Below are positions 1 to 8,829 of a stretch of 64,000 nucleotides of DNA, one piece after another. Both the position numbers and the translations under genes were made by a program. How positions within the stretch are numbered: the first letter of the stretch is position 1; the number at the start of each line of letters is the position of its first letter. The notes below the pieces were generated by a model. The model searched no databases and had not been told where the DNA came from. It saw nothing but the letters and a program-made list of their open reading frames with translations. Origin of the DNA: Candidatus Rokuibacteriota bacterium (lineage in GTDB: Bacteria; Methylomirabilota; Methylomirabilia; Rokubacteriales; CSP1-6); the NCBI GenBank assembly GCA_003220495.1, contig QHSP01000024.1, positions 1 through 64,000 on the forward strand, written 5' to 3'.

Positions 1-292
1 CGATGCCGGCCACCACCACGGCGCCATCGGGCGTCACCAGGTCCCACGCGAAGCGAAGCTGGTCGTGATGCGCGTCGACGCCGCTCCGTCTCCGGAAGCG
101 GTGGCCGGGGAACTTGGCCTGGACCCCCGCCACCATCTCCCCGAGGGCCGCGTGGCCCGAGGCCTCCAGCATCGGGTCGGCGTAGCGGCCGTCACCCGCC
201 CAGGCCCGCTCGATGAGCGCGGCGCGGCGCTTCGGGTCGGTCTCGTTCCACATCGCGAGGTACGCGTCGACGATCGTTGTGGCGTCACCCAT
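1..292 (-). CDS. SnoaL-like (NTF2-fold) protein, cut by window edge
   Basis: The visible 97 residues read MGDATTIVDAYLAMWNETD and continue through RYADPMLEASG, a pattern typical of the SnoaL-like polyketide-cyclase/NTF2 fold family of small ligand-binding or isomerase-like proteins. The ATG at 292 is preceded on the minus strand by a strong GAGGAGG ribosome site. The gene runs off the left edge, so the C-terminal part is not seen. It lies 94 bp downstream of the family 5 solute-binding protein gene on the same strand and could be part of that transcript. The substrate cannot be told: the family covers many enzymes and non-enzymes. Confidence 0.7.
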   Translation of the reverse strand, partial: MGDATTIVDAYLAMWNETDPKRRAALIERAWAGDGRYADPMLEASGHAALGEMVAGVQAKFPGHRFRRRSGVDAHHDQLRFAWDLVTPDGAVVVAGI

Positions 293-386
293 GTCGGACC
301 TCCTCGGTGTATTGAGTGAGCTGCTGCCTCCACCCTCACCGAGGCGTCCATGAACTGCAATTACGTCCGAGGTAATGCGCTCCGGC

Positions 387-2072
387 TCACGACGTCAGCG
401 CCAGCTGGTGCCCGAAGATGTACAGCGTCGGGTGCACCTTGAAGCCTTGCACGCGCTTGTCGTGGAAGGTGAAGATCGCACGCCACACCGGCTGCACGAT
501 GGGCCCGTCGTCCTGCAGAATTTTCTCGAGCTGCACCATCAGCTCGCGCCGCGCCGTCACGTCGAGCGTCCCCTCGGCCATCGTGAGGATCCGGTCGAAC
601 TCCGGGTTCGAGTACTTCGACTCGTTCCACGGCACGCCCGTGCGGTAGGCGAGGGCGAGGCTCATGACGCCGAGCGGGCGGTGAGCCCAGGTCGTGAAGC
701 CGAAGGGGACCTTGGTCCACACTTCCCAGTACTGCGTGGACGGCATCACGTTGATCTTCACGCGGATGCCGGCTTCCTTCCACTGCTCGACCATCGCCTG
801 CACCGCGAGGAGCTCCCAGGCGGGCTGCGGCCGGGCGATGATCTCCGTGTCGATCCCGTTCGGATAGCCGGCGTCGGCCAGGAGCTTCTTCGCCTTGGCC
901 ACGTCGCGCTGGAAGGCCGGGAGCTTCGCGTACTCGGGATGCACCGGGCTCACGTGGTGATGCTCGCCGGCCTGCCCCAGGCCCTTGTGCGCGATCTGCA
1001 GGATGGCGCTGGCGTCGATCGCGTAGCGCAGCGCCTGGCGTACGCGCTTGTCGTCGAAGGGCTTGATCGGCTGCACGCGAGCGGTCGCCGTGTACGCCGT
1101 CGTCACCTGATACATCTGCACGTGCGGAAGCTTCTGAAGCGCGTCGAGCTGGGTGATGTCGGCCGCGTAGAGCCCGTCCACCTGCCTGGAGGCGAGCGCG
1201 GCGACCGCCGCGGCCGGATCGTCGCCGAGGTCGATGAACTGGATCTCGTCGAGATAGGGTCCGCCGCCCCAGTACGGCTCCTTGCGCGCCTTGAGGACCT
1301 GACGGCGTCCCACCTCGGCCTCCACCAGGCTGAACGCGCCGGTGCCGTTGGAGCCCACCTTGAACTCGCCGTTCTCGGCCGGGTCGAGGATCAGCAGCGG
1401 GTAGTGGAAGAGCTGCTCGGGCACGGCGAGCTGAGCGCTCTTGCCGTTGAGCTTCACCGTGAACGGATCGACCTTCTGGATGGCGTTGGCGTCCCAGAGC
1501 TTCGTGGACTTCCTGGCGTTGCCCTTGTCGTCCTTCTCGCCGGTTTCGAACTCTTCGAGCAGGAAGCCCTTCATGAGGCCGAGCACGGAGGAGCCGGTCT
1601 TCGGATCGAGGACGCGCTTGAGGTTCCAGACCACGTCGTCGGCGGTGAACTGGCGGCCGTTGTGCCACTTCACGTTGCGGCGTAACCGCAGGGTCCACGT
1701 CTTCAAGTCGGGGCTCGCTTCCCACTTCTCGACGAGCGACGGGCGCGTGACGTTGTCGACGCCGGTGGTCGTCAGATAATCGAGCACCTGGCGCGCGGAG
1801 TTCGACGACTCGACCCAGCTGTACGTGTGCGGGCTCTTGAGGTCCTGGCAGCGCATGCCGATGCGCAGCACGCCGCCGCGCGGCAGCGCCGTCTGCGCCG
1901 CCGCCGGCGCGACCAGCGGCTCGCCGGTTACCTTGCGCACGAACGCGTAAGCGGCCGTCGCCGACATGCCGAGCAGCGCGGCGTAGCGGACGAACTCGCG
2001 CCGGTCGATCAGGCGATCGACGAGCTGGCGCTTGAGGGTGGGGATGAGGACGTGCTCGTGGGCGCTGCGCAT
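387..2072 (-). CDS. ABC transporter solute-binding protein, family 5 (peptide/opine type)
   Basis: A 561-residue protein with the SBP_bac_5 layout: the block VVWNLKRVLDPKTGS near residue 125 and RQALRYAIDASAIL near 350 are characteristic of the DppA/OppA group. Residues 24-45 hold a twin-arginine-like signal, DRREFVRYAALLG followed by a hydrophobic stretch and an Ala-rich cleavage region near residue 60, so export by Tat is likely. The ATG at 2072 has GGAGG eight bases upstream. The PhnD-like gene ends 22 bp upstream, so the two are probably co-transcribed. No permease or ATPase lies beside it in the window; it must work with a transporter encoded elsewhere, perhaps left of the window. The ligand could be a peptide, opine, sugar or nickel complex. 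Confidence 0.88.
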   Translation of the reverse strand: MRSAHEHVLIPTLKRQLVDRLIDRREFVRYAALLGMSATAAYAFVRKVTGEPLVAPAAAQTALPRGGVLRIGMRCQDLKSPHTYSWVESSNSARQVLDYLTTTGVDNVTRPSLVEKWEASPDLKTWTLRLRRNVKWHNGRQFTADDVVWNLKRVLDPKTGSSVLGLMKGFLLEEFETGEKDDKGNARKSTKLWDANAIQKVDPFTVKLNGKSAQLAVPEQLFHYPLLILDPAENGEFKVGSNGTGAFSLVEAEVGRRQVLKARKEPYWGGGPYLDEIQFIDLGDDPAAAVAALASRQVDGLYAADITQLDALQKLPHVQMYQVTTAYTATARVQPIKPFDDKRVRQALRYAIDASAILQIAHKGLGQAGEHHHVSPVHPEYAKLPAFQRDVAKAKKLLADAGYPNGIDTEIIARPQPAWELLAVQAMVEQWKEAGIRVKINVMPSTQYWEVWTKVPFGFTTWAHRPLGVMSLALAYRTGVPWNESKYSNPEFDRILTMAEGTLDVTARRELMVQLEKILQDDGPIVQPVWRAIFTFHDKRVQGFKVHPTLYIFGHQLALTS

Positions 2073-2094
2073 GGTCGGTTCCTCCGTTGAGAAT

Positions 2095-2907
2095 CTACGC
2101 GAGCCGGGTGTAGCCGGCCGCCTCCGCCTGCCGCTGCCGTTCGAGCATCACGTCGAACGCGGCGCCATCGGCGGGGACGAATCGCGCAATGAGCAAGTCC
2201 TCGAGGGTTGGCTTGAGCTCCGGCGCGAGGTGGACCGCGAGCAGCGCCTCGGTCAACCGCCGGCGCGTCGCCGCGTCGATACCCGGCGAAGCCACCAGCG
2301 GCGCGCTCGGCGCCTCGAGGGTCGTCGCGACGACCCGCACGCGCCTGGCCCGCTCGGCGCCGTGATGGCGCAGGAGATCGAGGCCGTAGGCATCGACCGG
2401 CCCGACGTCGGCCCGGCCGTCCAGCACGGCGTCGATCACCGGAAGCTGCCGGTGCAGGGGGCCGACGACGTCCGAATAGAACGTCGCGCGGTCCGCGCGC
2501 CGGTAGCCGAGCAGGTGGAACCGCGCCGCGTTGTATCCGGAGTGCGAGTGCTCGATCGAGTACGCGATGCGGCCGCCGAAGGTGTCCTCGAGCGTGCGAT
2601 AGGCACTGTCGGCGCGAACCACGAAATCGGTGAAGTAGATCGGCCGGCCCTGGTAGCGCGAGGGCGAGGGGACCGGCGCCGCCAGCAGGTGGGGCCGCTC
2701 GCTGCGCATCGCCCACGGATAGCCGCACATGAAGACACAGCCCAGATCGTCACGCGCCCACAGCTGCTCGAGCGGGTAGGGATCCGCGAGCTCGAGCACC
2801 GTCAGGCCACCGCCGGAACGCGTCGCCACCCACTCGAGCAACCGACGCCACGCCGCGGTGAGGGTCGGCGACCAGGAGTACATGCGTGCGGACGCGACGG
2901 GGACCAT
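2095..2907 (-). CDS. PhnD-like solute-binding-fold protein without evident signal peptide
   Basis: About 270 residues. Segments such as CVFMCGYPWAM, YFTDFVVRADS and the AVLDGRADVGPVDAYGLDLL stretch follow the phosphate/phosphonate-binding PhnD family, a periplasmic-binding fold. The chosen ATG at 2907 opens the sequence MVPVASARMYSWSP; neither this nor the longer reading to 2946 gives a convincing signal peptide or lipobox, unlike ordinary PhnD. It could therefore be a cytoplasmic sensor-type relative or a protein whose start is misjudged. It is followed after 22 bp by the family 5 solute-binding protein, suggesting an operon of two unlike binding proteins. Ligand unknown. Confidence 0.72.
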   Translation of the reverse strand: MVPVASARMYSWSPTLTAAWRRLLEWVATRSGGGLTVLELADPYPLEQLWARDDLGCVFMCGYPWAMRSERPHLLAAPVPSPSRYQGRPIYFTDFVVRADSAYRTLEDTFGGRIAYSIEHSHSGYNAARFHLLGYRRADRATFYSDVVGPLHRQLPVIDAVLDGRADVGPVDAYGLDLLRHHGAERARRVRVVATTLEAPSAPLVASPGIDAATRRRLTEALLAVHLAPELKPTLEDLLIARFVPADGAAFDVMLERQRQAEAAGYTRLA

Positions 2908-2998
2908 GCGATCTGGGACCCTAGCCCTCTGCGCCGCACAAGTCAACCGGCGGCGGGCCTGATTGCGCGAAAGGTCCGGCGCGCCGGTCTTGCGGCGT

Positions 2999-4762
2999 CT
3001 ACCGCGCGAGCGCGGCGGGTGCGACCGGCTCCAGCGACGGTTCGCGAAGAGCGAGCGGAACGTCGTCGCCCGTCTGAGCTTCGTCGGCGTGGCGGGCGGC
3101 CGACGCCATTACCGGCTCGGGCGTGCGGAAGAGCGCGCCGACGCAGAAGACGACGAGCGCGCCGATCATCGCCCACCAGGTGAACGAGACCTCGGGGATG
3201 CTCGCGGGATGCTGGAACGTTCCCTCGAAGCCGAGCAAGGGCGCCACGCCGTTCACGATCATGACGTCGAGCTTGCCGACGACCACGGTCGCCAGCAACC
3301 CGGCCGAGACCGCGATCATGTTGCCGGCGTCGGAGCCGCGCCGCTCGGTGAACATGCCGATCAGGAAGACTCCGAGCATGGGCCCCAGAATGAAGCCGGC
3401 GATGCCGAGCACGACGGGAATGATCCGCAGATCCGGATGCGTCACCTTGGCGTAGGCGAAGGCGCCGGCGATGACGATCATCAGAGCGGCGAAGAGCACG
3501 GTGAACCAGCGCGCGGCCTTCACGTAGTGCGCCTCGGGCCTGCCGCGAACCCAGCGGAGGTACCAGTCGTTGGTGGCGCCGGTCGCCAGCGCGTTGAGCG
3601 CCGCCGAGAACGACCCCATGGCGGTGGCGAAGATGCCGGCCAGCACGAGGCCGCGGATGCCCACCGGCATCACGTTCAGGATGTACGAGCCGAACACGTC
3701 GGCCGTCGCCGCGGGCCGATAGGTGGGGTCCTGCTGGTAGTAGACGAAGAGCAGGATGCCGATGAAGACGAAGGCCGAGGCGATGGGCAGGTCCATGAAC
3801 GCGGCCGTGATCAGGCTGCGGCGCGCCTTCTTGTGGGTCTCGGCGGTCAGCATCCGCTGCACCATGTCCTGATCGGTGCCGAAGGCGGCCATGTTGCCGA
3901 GCGTCGCCCCGATCAGCGCGGAAAAGAGCGTGTAGTCGCTCGCCAGAATCAGCTTGATGTAGTCCCACACGCCCATCACCGAGAGATGATGGCGCGCCTG
4001 CCACTGGGCGACGACGCTCGCCTCGAACCCGTGCAGGAAATAGCCTTCGTGCGTCGTCAGCTGCGGAACGGCCCGGACGACTTCCCCCAGTCCGCCGACG
4101 TGATAGAGGAGCGTGCCGATCGCGATCAGCGCTCCGCCGAACATCAGGCAGGCCTGGATCACGTCGGTCCAGATGACGGCCTTGATGCCGCCGACCGCGG
4201 TGTACAAGCAGGTGACGATCGTGAGCAGGATGATCGCGACGAGGTAGGGGCCGACCGTGGTGACCGCTTGCTGGCTGAACTGTACCTCGCCGCCCGCGAC
4301 GAACATGCGGTAGGCCAGCACCATCACGAGCGAGGGAATGAAGAGCCGCGTCCCCGACGCGAGGGTTCGCATGAACAGGAAGAGCGCCGAGACGTAGCCC
4401 TTGGTCCACGGGCCGAAGCGGATGCCGAGGTAGTCGTAGACCGTGTAGACCTTGTAGGCGAAGTACGGCTTGAGGAAGACGTGGCCGACGATGACGCGTC
4501 CGATGATGAGGCCCAGGACGAGCTGCACGTAGGCGAGGCTCTTCTTGGTGTAGCCCTCGCCGGGCGCTCCCAGGAACGTCGCCGCGCTGGTCTCCGCGGC
4601 GATGATCGAGGCCATCACGGCCCACCACGGCACGCGCCGGCCGCCGAGCGCGAAGTCGTTCAGGCTCGTTTCGCGCCGCCCCATGTAGAGCCCGATGGCG
4701 GTGATGACGACGAAGTAAACGAGGATGATGACGCCGTCGACGACGAGGCCGTCGAAGCCCAT
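2999..4762 (-). CDS. Sodium:solute symporter (SSS family)
   Basis: A 587-residue, strongly hydrophobic protein with about 13-14 membrane spans. The block YTKKSLAYVQLVLGLIIGR, the SAALNALATGATNDWYLRW segment (SSF signature region) and FGTDQDMVQRMLTAETHKKA are typical of the SSS/SGLT symporter family, which couples uptake of sugars, amino acids, carboxylates or sialic acid to sodium entry. The ATG at 4762 was chosen because the sequence MGFDGLVVDGVIILVYF starts directly with the first membrane span; the upstream reading is Arg-rich and not protein-like. The gene sits 62 bp after the RNB ribonuclease on the same strand. Substrate cannot be predicted from sequence alone. Confidence 0.9.
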   Translation of the reverse strand: MGFDGLVVDGVIILVYFVVITAIGLYMGRRETSLNDFALGGRRVPWWAVMASIIAAETSAATFLGAPGEGYTKKSLAYVQLVLGLIIGRVIVGHVFLKPYFAYKVYTVYDYLGIRFGPWTKGYVSALFLFMRTLASGTRLFIPSLVMVLAYRMFVAGGEVQFSQQAVTTVGPYLVAIILLTIVTCLYTAVGGIKAVIWTDVIQACLMFGGALIAIGTLLYHVGGLGEVVRAVPQLTTHEGYFLHGFEASVVAQWQARHHLSVMGVWDYIKLILASDYTLFSALIGATLGNMAAFGTDQDMVQRMLTAETHKKARRSLITAAFMDLPIASAFVFIGILLFVYYQQDPTYRPAATADVFGSYILNVMPVGIRGLVLAGIFATAMGSFSAALNALATGATNDWYLRWVRGRPEAHYVKAARWFTVLFAALMIVIAGAFAYAKVTHPDLRIIPVVLGIAGFILGPMLGVFLIGMFTERRGSDAGNMIAVSAGLLATVVVGKLDVMIVNGVAPLLGFEGTFQHPASIPEVSFTWWAMIGALVVFCVGALFRTPEPVMASAARHADEAQTGDDVPLALREPSLEPVAPAALAR

Positions 4763-4824
4763 GTTTCTAAGGTATCGCACCGGGTCCTTCGCGAAAGAGT
4801 TCCCTCTAGGGCGGGCCGCGACGG

Positions 4825-6294
4825 CTAACTGCGCGCGAAGTCGATGAAACCGCGCTCGACGTCGACGTGGACGAGCTCGACCTGCACGTGATCGCCGACG
4901 TCGAGGCCGTCGAAGCCTCGCACCAGGCGGCCTTCGACCGACGGCCGGACGATGCGGACCCACGTGCCCTTCTCCGCGGCGCCGGTCACGAGCGCGTCGA
5001 ACCGCTCGCCGATCCTCGACGCCAGGAGCAGCGCGGCGGCCGACTTGCGCACTTGCCGCTCGACCTTCGCCGCGGCGTCCTCCTGCGTGGTGCAGTGGCG
5101 CGCCAGGCCGTCGAGCTCGGCGTCGCCGTACACCGCCGGGCGCCCGGTGAGCGCCGACTTGAGCTGCCGCTGCGTGATCAGATCGGGAAAGCGCCGGTTG
5201 GGCGCGGTCGAGTGGGTGTAGTCGCGCACGGCGAGCCCGAAGTGCCCGTCCGGCGTCTGCCCCGGCCGCTGTATCGCGTACTCACCCGAGCCCAGGAGCT
5301 TCACGACGGAGAGCGCCAGATCGGGGAACCGCAGGGCGTCCGCGCGCTGGCGCTTGATGAGGAACCCTTCGAGCGCGCCCGCGTGCGCCTCGGCGGGCAG
5401 GCGCTCGCCGAGCGTCGCCGCGAGCGCGACGATGCGGTCCCAGCGCTCGGGCGTCCGCAAGATTCGACGGAGCGACGGCACGCCCTTGCTCTCGAGATAC
5501 TTCGCGGTCACCCCGTTCGCCGCGATCATGAAGTCCTCGATGAGCTCCTTGGCGCGGTTCTTCTCGTCGGGCAGGAGGTCGGCCAGCACGTCGCCGTTGA
5601 AGAGGGCTCGAGTCTGGATCGTTTCGAGGCTCAAGGCCCCTTGCTGGTGCCGTCGATTCTTCATCGCCTGCGCCACCCGATCTTGAAGACGCAGGAGCTC
5701 GTCGAGCCCACGCACGGCCGCGAGCCTCGGCGGCGACGGCGCCGTCCCGTCGAGCCAGGCGGCGACGCTGTTGTAGGCGAGCTTCGCGCGATTCAGCACG
5801 ACGGCGCGAAAGACGGCCGAGTCGTTCACCGCGCCGTCCCGGCCGACCACCATCTCGACGACGATGGCCAGGCGCTTCTGCCCTTCGCCGAGCGAGGTCA
5901 GGTCGGTCGAGAGCTTTTCGGGGAGCATCGGGAAAATCTCGGCGGCCGTGTACACGGACGTGGTGTTGGTCCGCGCGTGAAGGTCGATCGCCGAGTCCCT
6001 CCTCACGGTCGCGTCGACGTCGGCGACGGCCACGAGGATCTTCACCGCGCCGCCCGCCAGCGGCTCGGCGACCGAGAGCTGGTCGAGGTCGCGTGAGTCG
6101 TCGTTGTCGATCGACGCCCAGAGAAGCGCGCTCAGATCCTTGATGGACGCGCTCGAATCGGCGGCGGGCTTCGTGATGGCGTCGGCCTCGGCCTTGGCCG
6201 CCGCCGAGAAATCCGGTTGGAGCCCGCGTTCGGTCATCACGCGCCGTGCAATGGCCTGGAGCTGTTTGCGGTTCTGCGCCGAAGGCCGACTCAT
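4825..6294 (-). CDS. RNB-domain exoribonuclease (RNase II/R-like, short form)
   Basis: 489 residues. The metal-binding block SIDNDDSRDLDQL at residues 61-73 matches the RNB active site; the later YTHSTAPNRRFPDLITQRQL matches the conserved YTHxTxPxRR motif of RNase II/R. The C-terminal 60 residues look like a small S1/OB domain (ending DVERGFIDFARS). No N-terminal cold-shock domains are present, so it is shorter than RNase R. The fourth Asp of the usual DxDD cluster is Gln here, as in a known subgroup of short RNB proteins; the catalytic Asp equivalent (D71) is retained. It should degrade RNA 3'-5' in the cytoplasm. ATG 6294 has GGAG just upstream. Confidence 0.9.
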   Translation of the reverse strand: MSRPSAQNRKQLQAIARRVMTERGLQPDFSAAAKAEADAITKPAADSSASIKDLSALLWASIDNDDSRDLDQLSVAEPLAGGAVKILVAVADVDATVRRDSAIDLHARTNTTSVYTAAEIFPMLPEKLSTDLTSLGEGQKRLAIVVEMVVGRDGAVNDSAVFRAVVLNRAKLAYNSVAAWLDGTAPSPPRLAAVRGLDELLRLQDRVAQAMKNRRHQQGALSLETIQTRALFNGDVLADLLPDEKNRAKELIEDFMIAANGVTAKYLESKGVPSLRRILRTPERWDRIVALAATLGERLPAEAHAGALEGFLIKRQRADALRFPDLALSVVKLLGSGEYAIQRPGQTPDGHFGLAVRDYTHSTAPNRRFPDLITQRQLKSALTGRPAVYGDAELDGLARHCTTQEDAAAKVERQVRKSAAALLLASRIGERFDALVTGAAEKGTWVRIVRPSVEGRLVRGFDGLDVGDHVQVELVHVDVERGFIDFARS

Positions 6295-6303
6295 CTCCGG
6301 CCA

Positions 6304-6333
6304 AGAATACGCTGCGCGGGGGGCTTGACCCAA
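6304..6333 (-). promoter_or_regulatory. Candidate sigma70-type promoter for the RNB ribonuclease
   Basis: On the minus strand TTGGGT (6333-6328) and TATTCT (6309-6304) are separated by 18 bp, and the -10 ends only nine bases before the ATG at 6294. The expected start site would leave almost no leader. Weak evidence by eye only. Confidence 0.3.
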
Positions 6334-6358
6334 GACTCGCCTGCGCCCACCATGTGGC

Positions 6359-6667
6359 GTGGTCCTCGCGCGGCGCTTCCTGACCGTGTTCCTGCTCGCG
6401 CTCCTCCAGGGCCTCGTGCCGGCGGCCTACGCGGACCCTCCGGACCCGACCTGGATCGGCGGCTTCTGGGACGACGACGACTTCGACACGGTCGTCGCCT
6501 TCATCGCGAGCACCTTCGCGACCTTCGCGCAGTCCGATGTGGACGCGGATCCTTGTCTCGTCTGGATCGACAGCGCCGAGCCGGCAAACCCGGCCTTCCT
6601 TCGGTCGCCGCTCCCGAGTACCAGCCGTCCGCGCGCGCCGCCCGTAGCCTCACTGCCGCTCTGCTGA
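6359..6667 (+). CDS. Small secreted hypothetical protein
   Basis: A 102-residue reading opening with GTG. The first 25 residues, MVLARRFLTVFLLALLQGLV and then PAAYA, form a good Sec signal peptide with an AxA cleavage site, followed by an acidic aromatic segment (WIGGFWDDDDFD). The mature part is about 77 residues, rich in Pro and Ser at its end, with a single pair of Cys. I do not recognise a family. It is transcribed away from the RNB gene across a 64-bp gap; no strong ribosome site is visible. The signal peptide is the main reason to believe it. Confidence 0.5.
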   Translation: MVLARRFLTVFLLALLQGLVPAAYADPPDPTWIGGFWDDDDFDTVVAFIASTFATFAQSDVDADPCLVWIDSAEPANPAFLRSPLPSTSRPRAPPVASLPLC

Positions 6668-6758
6668 TCTTCGCCTGAAAGGGCCGGCGTCCGTCGCGTG
6701 GATCCGTCTGTCCGCGCCCGCCCGCCCACTGTGTTCCGCCAACGTTCAGGAGGCGAGC

Positions 6759-7661
6759 ATGAAGAGCGCGCGAGTGTGGACGCTTTCGATGAGCCTTGTG
6801 GCGAGCGTGTTGATGCCGCTGCCGGGGCACGCTCAGACTCTGGGCGAACCGGTCGCGCTGTCCCTTCGCGATGCGGGAGCCGAGGTCCTCGATCCACCGG
6901 AGCGCTGGGAGTTCACCATCGGCGGTCGTGTGGGCGCGCCCGTCGGCAGGCTTCAGGTCGGAGAGTTTCACGGCGGCCAGGGTACCGTCGGAGGCGCGCC
7001 GGGCACCCGCCTGAGCCTCCACACACTCGGCATCAACGTGTCCGAGGCCATCGAGGCGAGTGTGGCGTTTCATTTCACGGCCGACGACGCCGTGCGCTTC
7101 TCCGGTCTCTACTATTTTCTACGCGGCGACAGCACGTCCGCTCAGTCCGTCGTCTACAACGGCGAGGAGTTTAAACCCGGAGCCCTCCATACCAACGCGG
7201 ACATCGCGCGTCTCGATCTCGCTTATGAACGCGGGTTGTGGCGCTCGACCCTCGACCAGCTCGTCGGAAGCATCGGGCTCGCCTTCGTGTACTTCAATCC
7301 GACGCTGACCGGCCACGGACACAGCAACAGCGAGGATTTCTACCTCCAGGAGCTGCCGGTTCCGATCGCCGGGCTGCGCTGGAGTCACGGGCTCGGCGAC
7401 CACTGGCTGTTGCGACTCGGCGCCTCGGGCGGGGGTCTGCCACGGGTAAACAGCGGGCGCAAAGAGGGCGGGACCGTCTATCTGCAACAGGCTCATGCGG
7501 ACGCCGATGCCGGGCTCGTGTACCGCTGGCGGGGCGGGGCCGAGCTCGAGATCGGCTACCGATTCACGTATTTCTTCCAGTACGAGAAGAGCCAGGAAGA
7601 CATCAACGACTTCCAGCTCATCGACAACGGCCTCCGCGTGCGGTTCAGCGTGAGATTCTAG
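6759..7661 (+). CDS. Outer-membrane beta-barrel-like hypothetical protein
   Basis: 300 residues with a clear signal peptide (MKSARVWTLSMSLVASVLM, cleavage after GHAQ near residue 26). The mature protein shows alternating amphipathic strands with Gly and aromatic girdle residues, and ends in RVRFSVRF, with a terminal Phe as expected for proteins inserted by the BAM machinery. AGGAGG stands five bases before the ATG. Size and strand pattern suggest a barrel of roughly 10-12 strands. No enzyme or porin family is recognised. It precedes the first copy of the 50-bp dispersed element. Confidence 0.65.
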   Translation: MKSARVWTLSMSLVASVLMPLPGHAQTLGEPVALSLRDAGAEVLDPPERWEFTIGGRVGAPVGRLQVGEFHGGQGTVGGAPGTRLSLHTLGINVSEAIEASVAFHFTADDAVRFSGLYYFLRGDSTSAQSVVYNGEEFKPGALHTNADIARLDLAYERGLWRSTLDQLVGSIGLAFVYFNPTLTGHGHSNSEDFYLQELPVPIAGLRWSHGLGDHWLLRLGASGGGLPRVNSGRKEGGTVYLQQAHADADAGLVYRWRGGAELEIGYRFTYFFQYEKSQEDINDFQLIDNGLRVRFSVRF

Positions 7662-7720
7662 GCCCCACGATTTCGCTTCGTGGAATAATTCAGCCGGCCG
7701 GCCACGACTGCCGGCGTTGT

Positions 7721-7770
7721 GCGCGCTGCAGGCCGTCGCGGGGCTGGGGCCCCCGCCGGCTGAGGCGCGC
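7721..7770 (+). repeat. Dispersed structured repeat, copy 1
   Basis: About 50 bp built as a nested inverted repeat: GCGCGC, GGCCG and GCGGGG in the left arm pair with CCCCGC, CGGC(T) and GCGCGC in the right arm. The loop is slightly altered here by an extra C. It ends 20 bp before the ATG of the hydrolase at 7791 and points the same way as that gene. Confidence 0.85.
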
Positions 7771-7790
7771 CCGTAATTAAGGAGACCGTC

Positions 7791-8777
7791 ATGGACGAGC
7801 CGCTCGGGCGCCGGGATTTCGTTAAGACGGCACTGACGCTGGCCGGCGTGCCCGTCGCCTCGACGCTCTGGCCGACCCGCGCGCAGTCGAAGAGCCTGGC
7901 AGGAGGACCCGCGATGAAGACCGCGTACGATCCGGCGGCGAAGCTCGATCTCAAGATGACCGAGACAGAGTTCCGGCGCGCCGTCAGCGGGCGGATGCTG
8001 ATGGCCCGCGTGTATCAGCCGCAGGGCGTCGGGCCGTTCCCGACCTTGCTCGATCTGCACGGCGGCGCCTGGAACAACAAGGACCGTGGAGCGAACGAGC
8101 CGATGGACCGCGCGGTGGCGGCCAGCGGCGTGCTGGTGGTCGCGATCGACCTGACCCTGGCGCCCGAGGCGCCGTACCCCGCGTCGGTCCAAGACGGCAA
8201 CTACGGCGTCCGCTGGCTCAAGTCGAAGGCCGCCGAGTGGAACGGCGACGCGGCGAGCCTCGGCGTGCTCGGCAGCTCGAGCGGCGGGCACGTGGCCGAG
8301 CTCCTGGGCATGCGTCCGCGCGACCCGCGCTACAACGCGATCCCGCTCGCGGGCGACGCGAAGGTCGACGCGACCGTGGCGTACGTCGCGACGCGCTCGC
8401 CGATCAGCGATACCGTCGCGCGCTACCAGCAGGCCGAGAAGATGAAGCGCGAGAGCATGATCCAGAACAACAAGACCTATTTCCGGCCGTGGGAGACGAT
8501 CTCGGAGAGCAATCCCCAGCAGATCCTCGATCGCCGCGAGCCGGTGACCCTGCCGCCGCTCCTGATCATGCAGGGCGCCCTCGACGACAACGTGCTTCCG
8601 GCCGTCCAGGAAAAGTTCGCCGCGTCGTATCGGGCGGCCGGCGGCGAGTGCGAGCTCTCCGTGTTCGAGGGATGCGAGCACGAGTGGGTGGCGAAGCCCG
8701 GACCGCAGACCGACCGCGCCCACCAGATGGTCAAGGCGTTCATCGCGCGGAACCTGGCGGGGCGCCGGGCGTCGTAG
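7791..8777 (+). CDS. Alpha/beta hydrolase (esterase/lipase-like) with Tat-type signal
   Basis: 328 residues. Residues 7-25 (RRDFVKTALTLAGVPVAS) look like a twin-arginine signal. The catalytic parts of the HSL/BD-FAE type carboxylesterase fold are visible: oxyanion-hole motif HGG at 90-92, nucleophile S163 in GSSSGG, acid D265 in LDDNV and H297 in CEHEW. The enzyme probably cleaves small esters or amides in the periplasm; the true substrate is unknown. ATG 7791 has AAGGAG seven bases upstream. The 50-bp dispersed element lies directly before the ribosome site. It is a single gene between the outer-membrane-like protein and the DNA ligase. Confidence 0.87.
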   Translation: MDEPLGRRDFVKTALTLAGVPVASTLWPTRAQSKSLAGGPAMKTAYDPAAKLDLKMTETEFRRAVSGRMLMARVYQPQGVGPFPTLLDLHGGAWNNKDRGANEPMDRAVAASGVLVVAIDLTLAPEAPYPASVQDGNYGVRWLKSKAAEWNGDAASLGVLGSSSGGHVAELLGMRPRDPRYNAIPLAGDAKVDATVAYVATRSPISDTVARYQQAEKMKRESMIQNNKTYFRPWETISESNPQQILDRREPVTLPPLLIMQGALDDNVLPAVQEKFAASYRAAGGECELSVFEGCEHEWVAKPGPQTDRAHQMVKAFIARNLAGRRAS

Positions 8778-8829
8778 GCCGACCGCTCGGGCGAGCGCGC
8801 GGGCTGGGCGAAGGCGCTACCATCGAGCC

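Noticed and set aside
2963-4828. Long plus-strand open frame opposite the sodium symporter
   Set aside because: Its sequence is rich in Arg, Asp, Gly and His with no recognisable domain, while the minus-strand reading gives a perfect symporter. High GC keeps antisense frames open.
7119-8723. Large minus-strand frame opposite the outer-membrane-like protein and hydrolase
   Set aside because: The plus-strand proteins have signal peptides and a catalytic triad; the antisense reading has no domain pattern.
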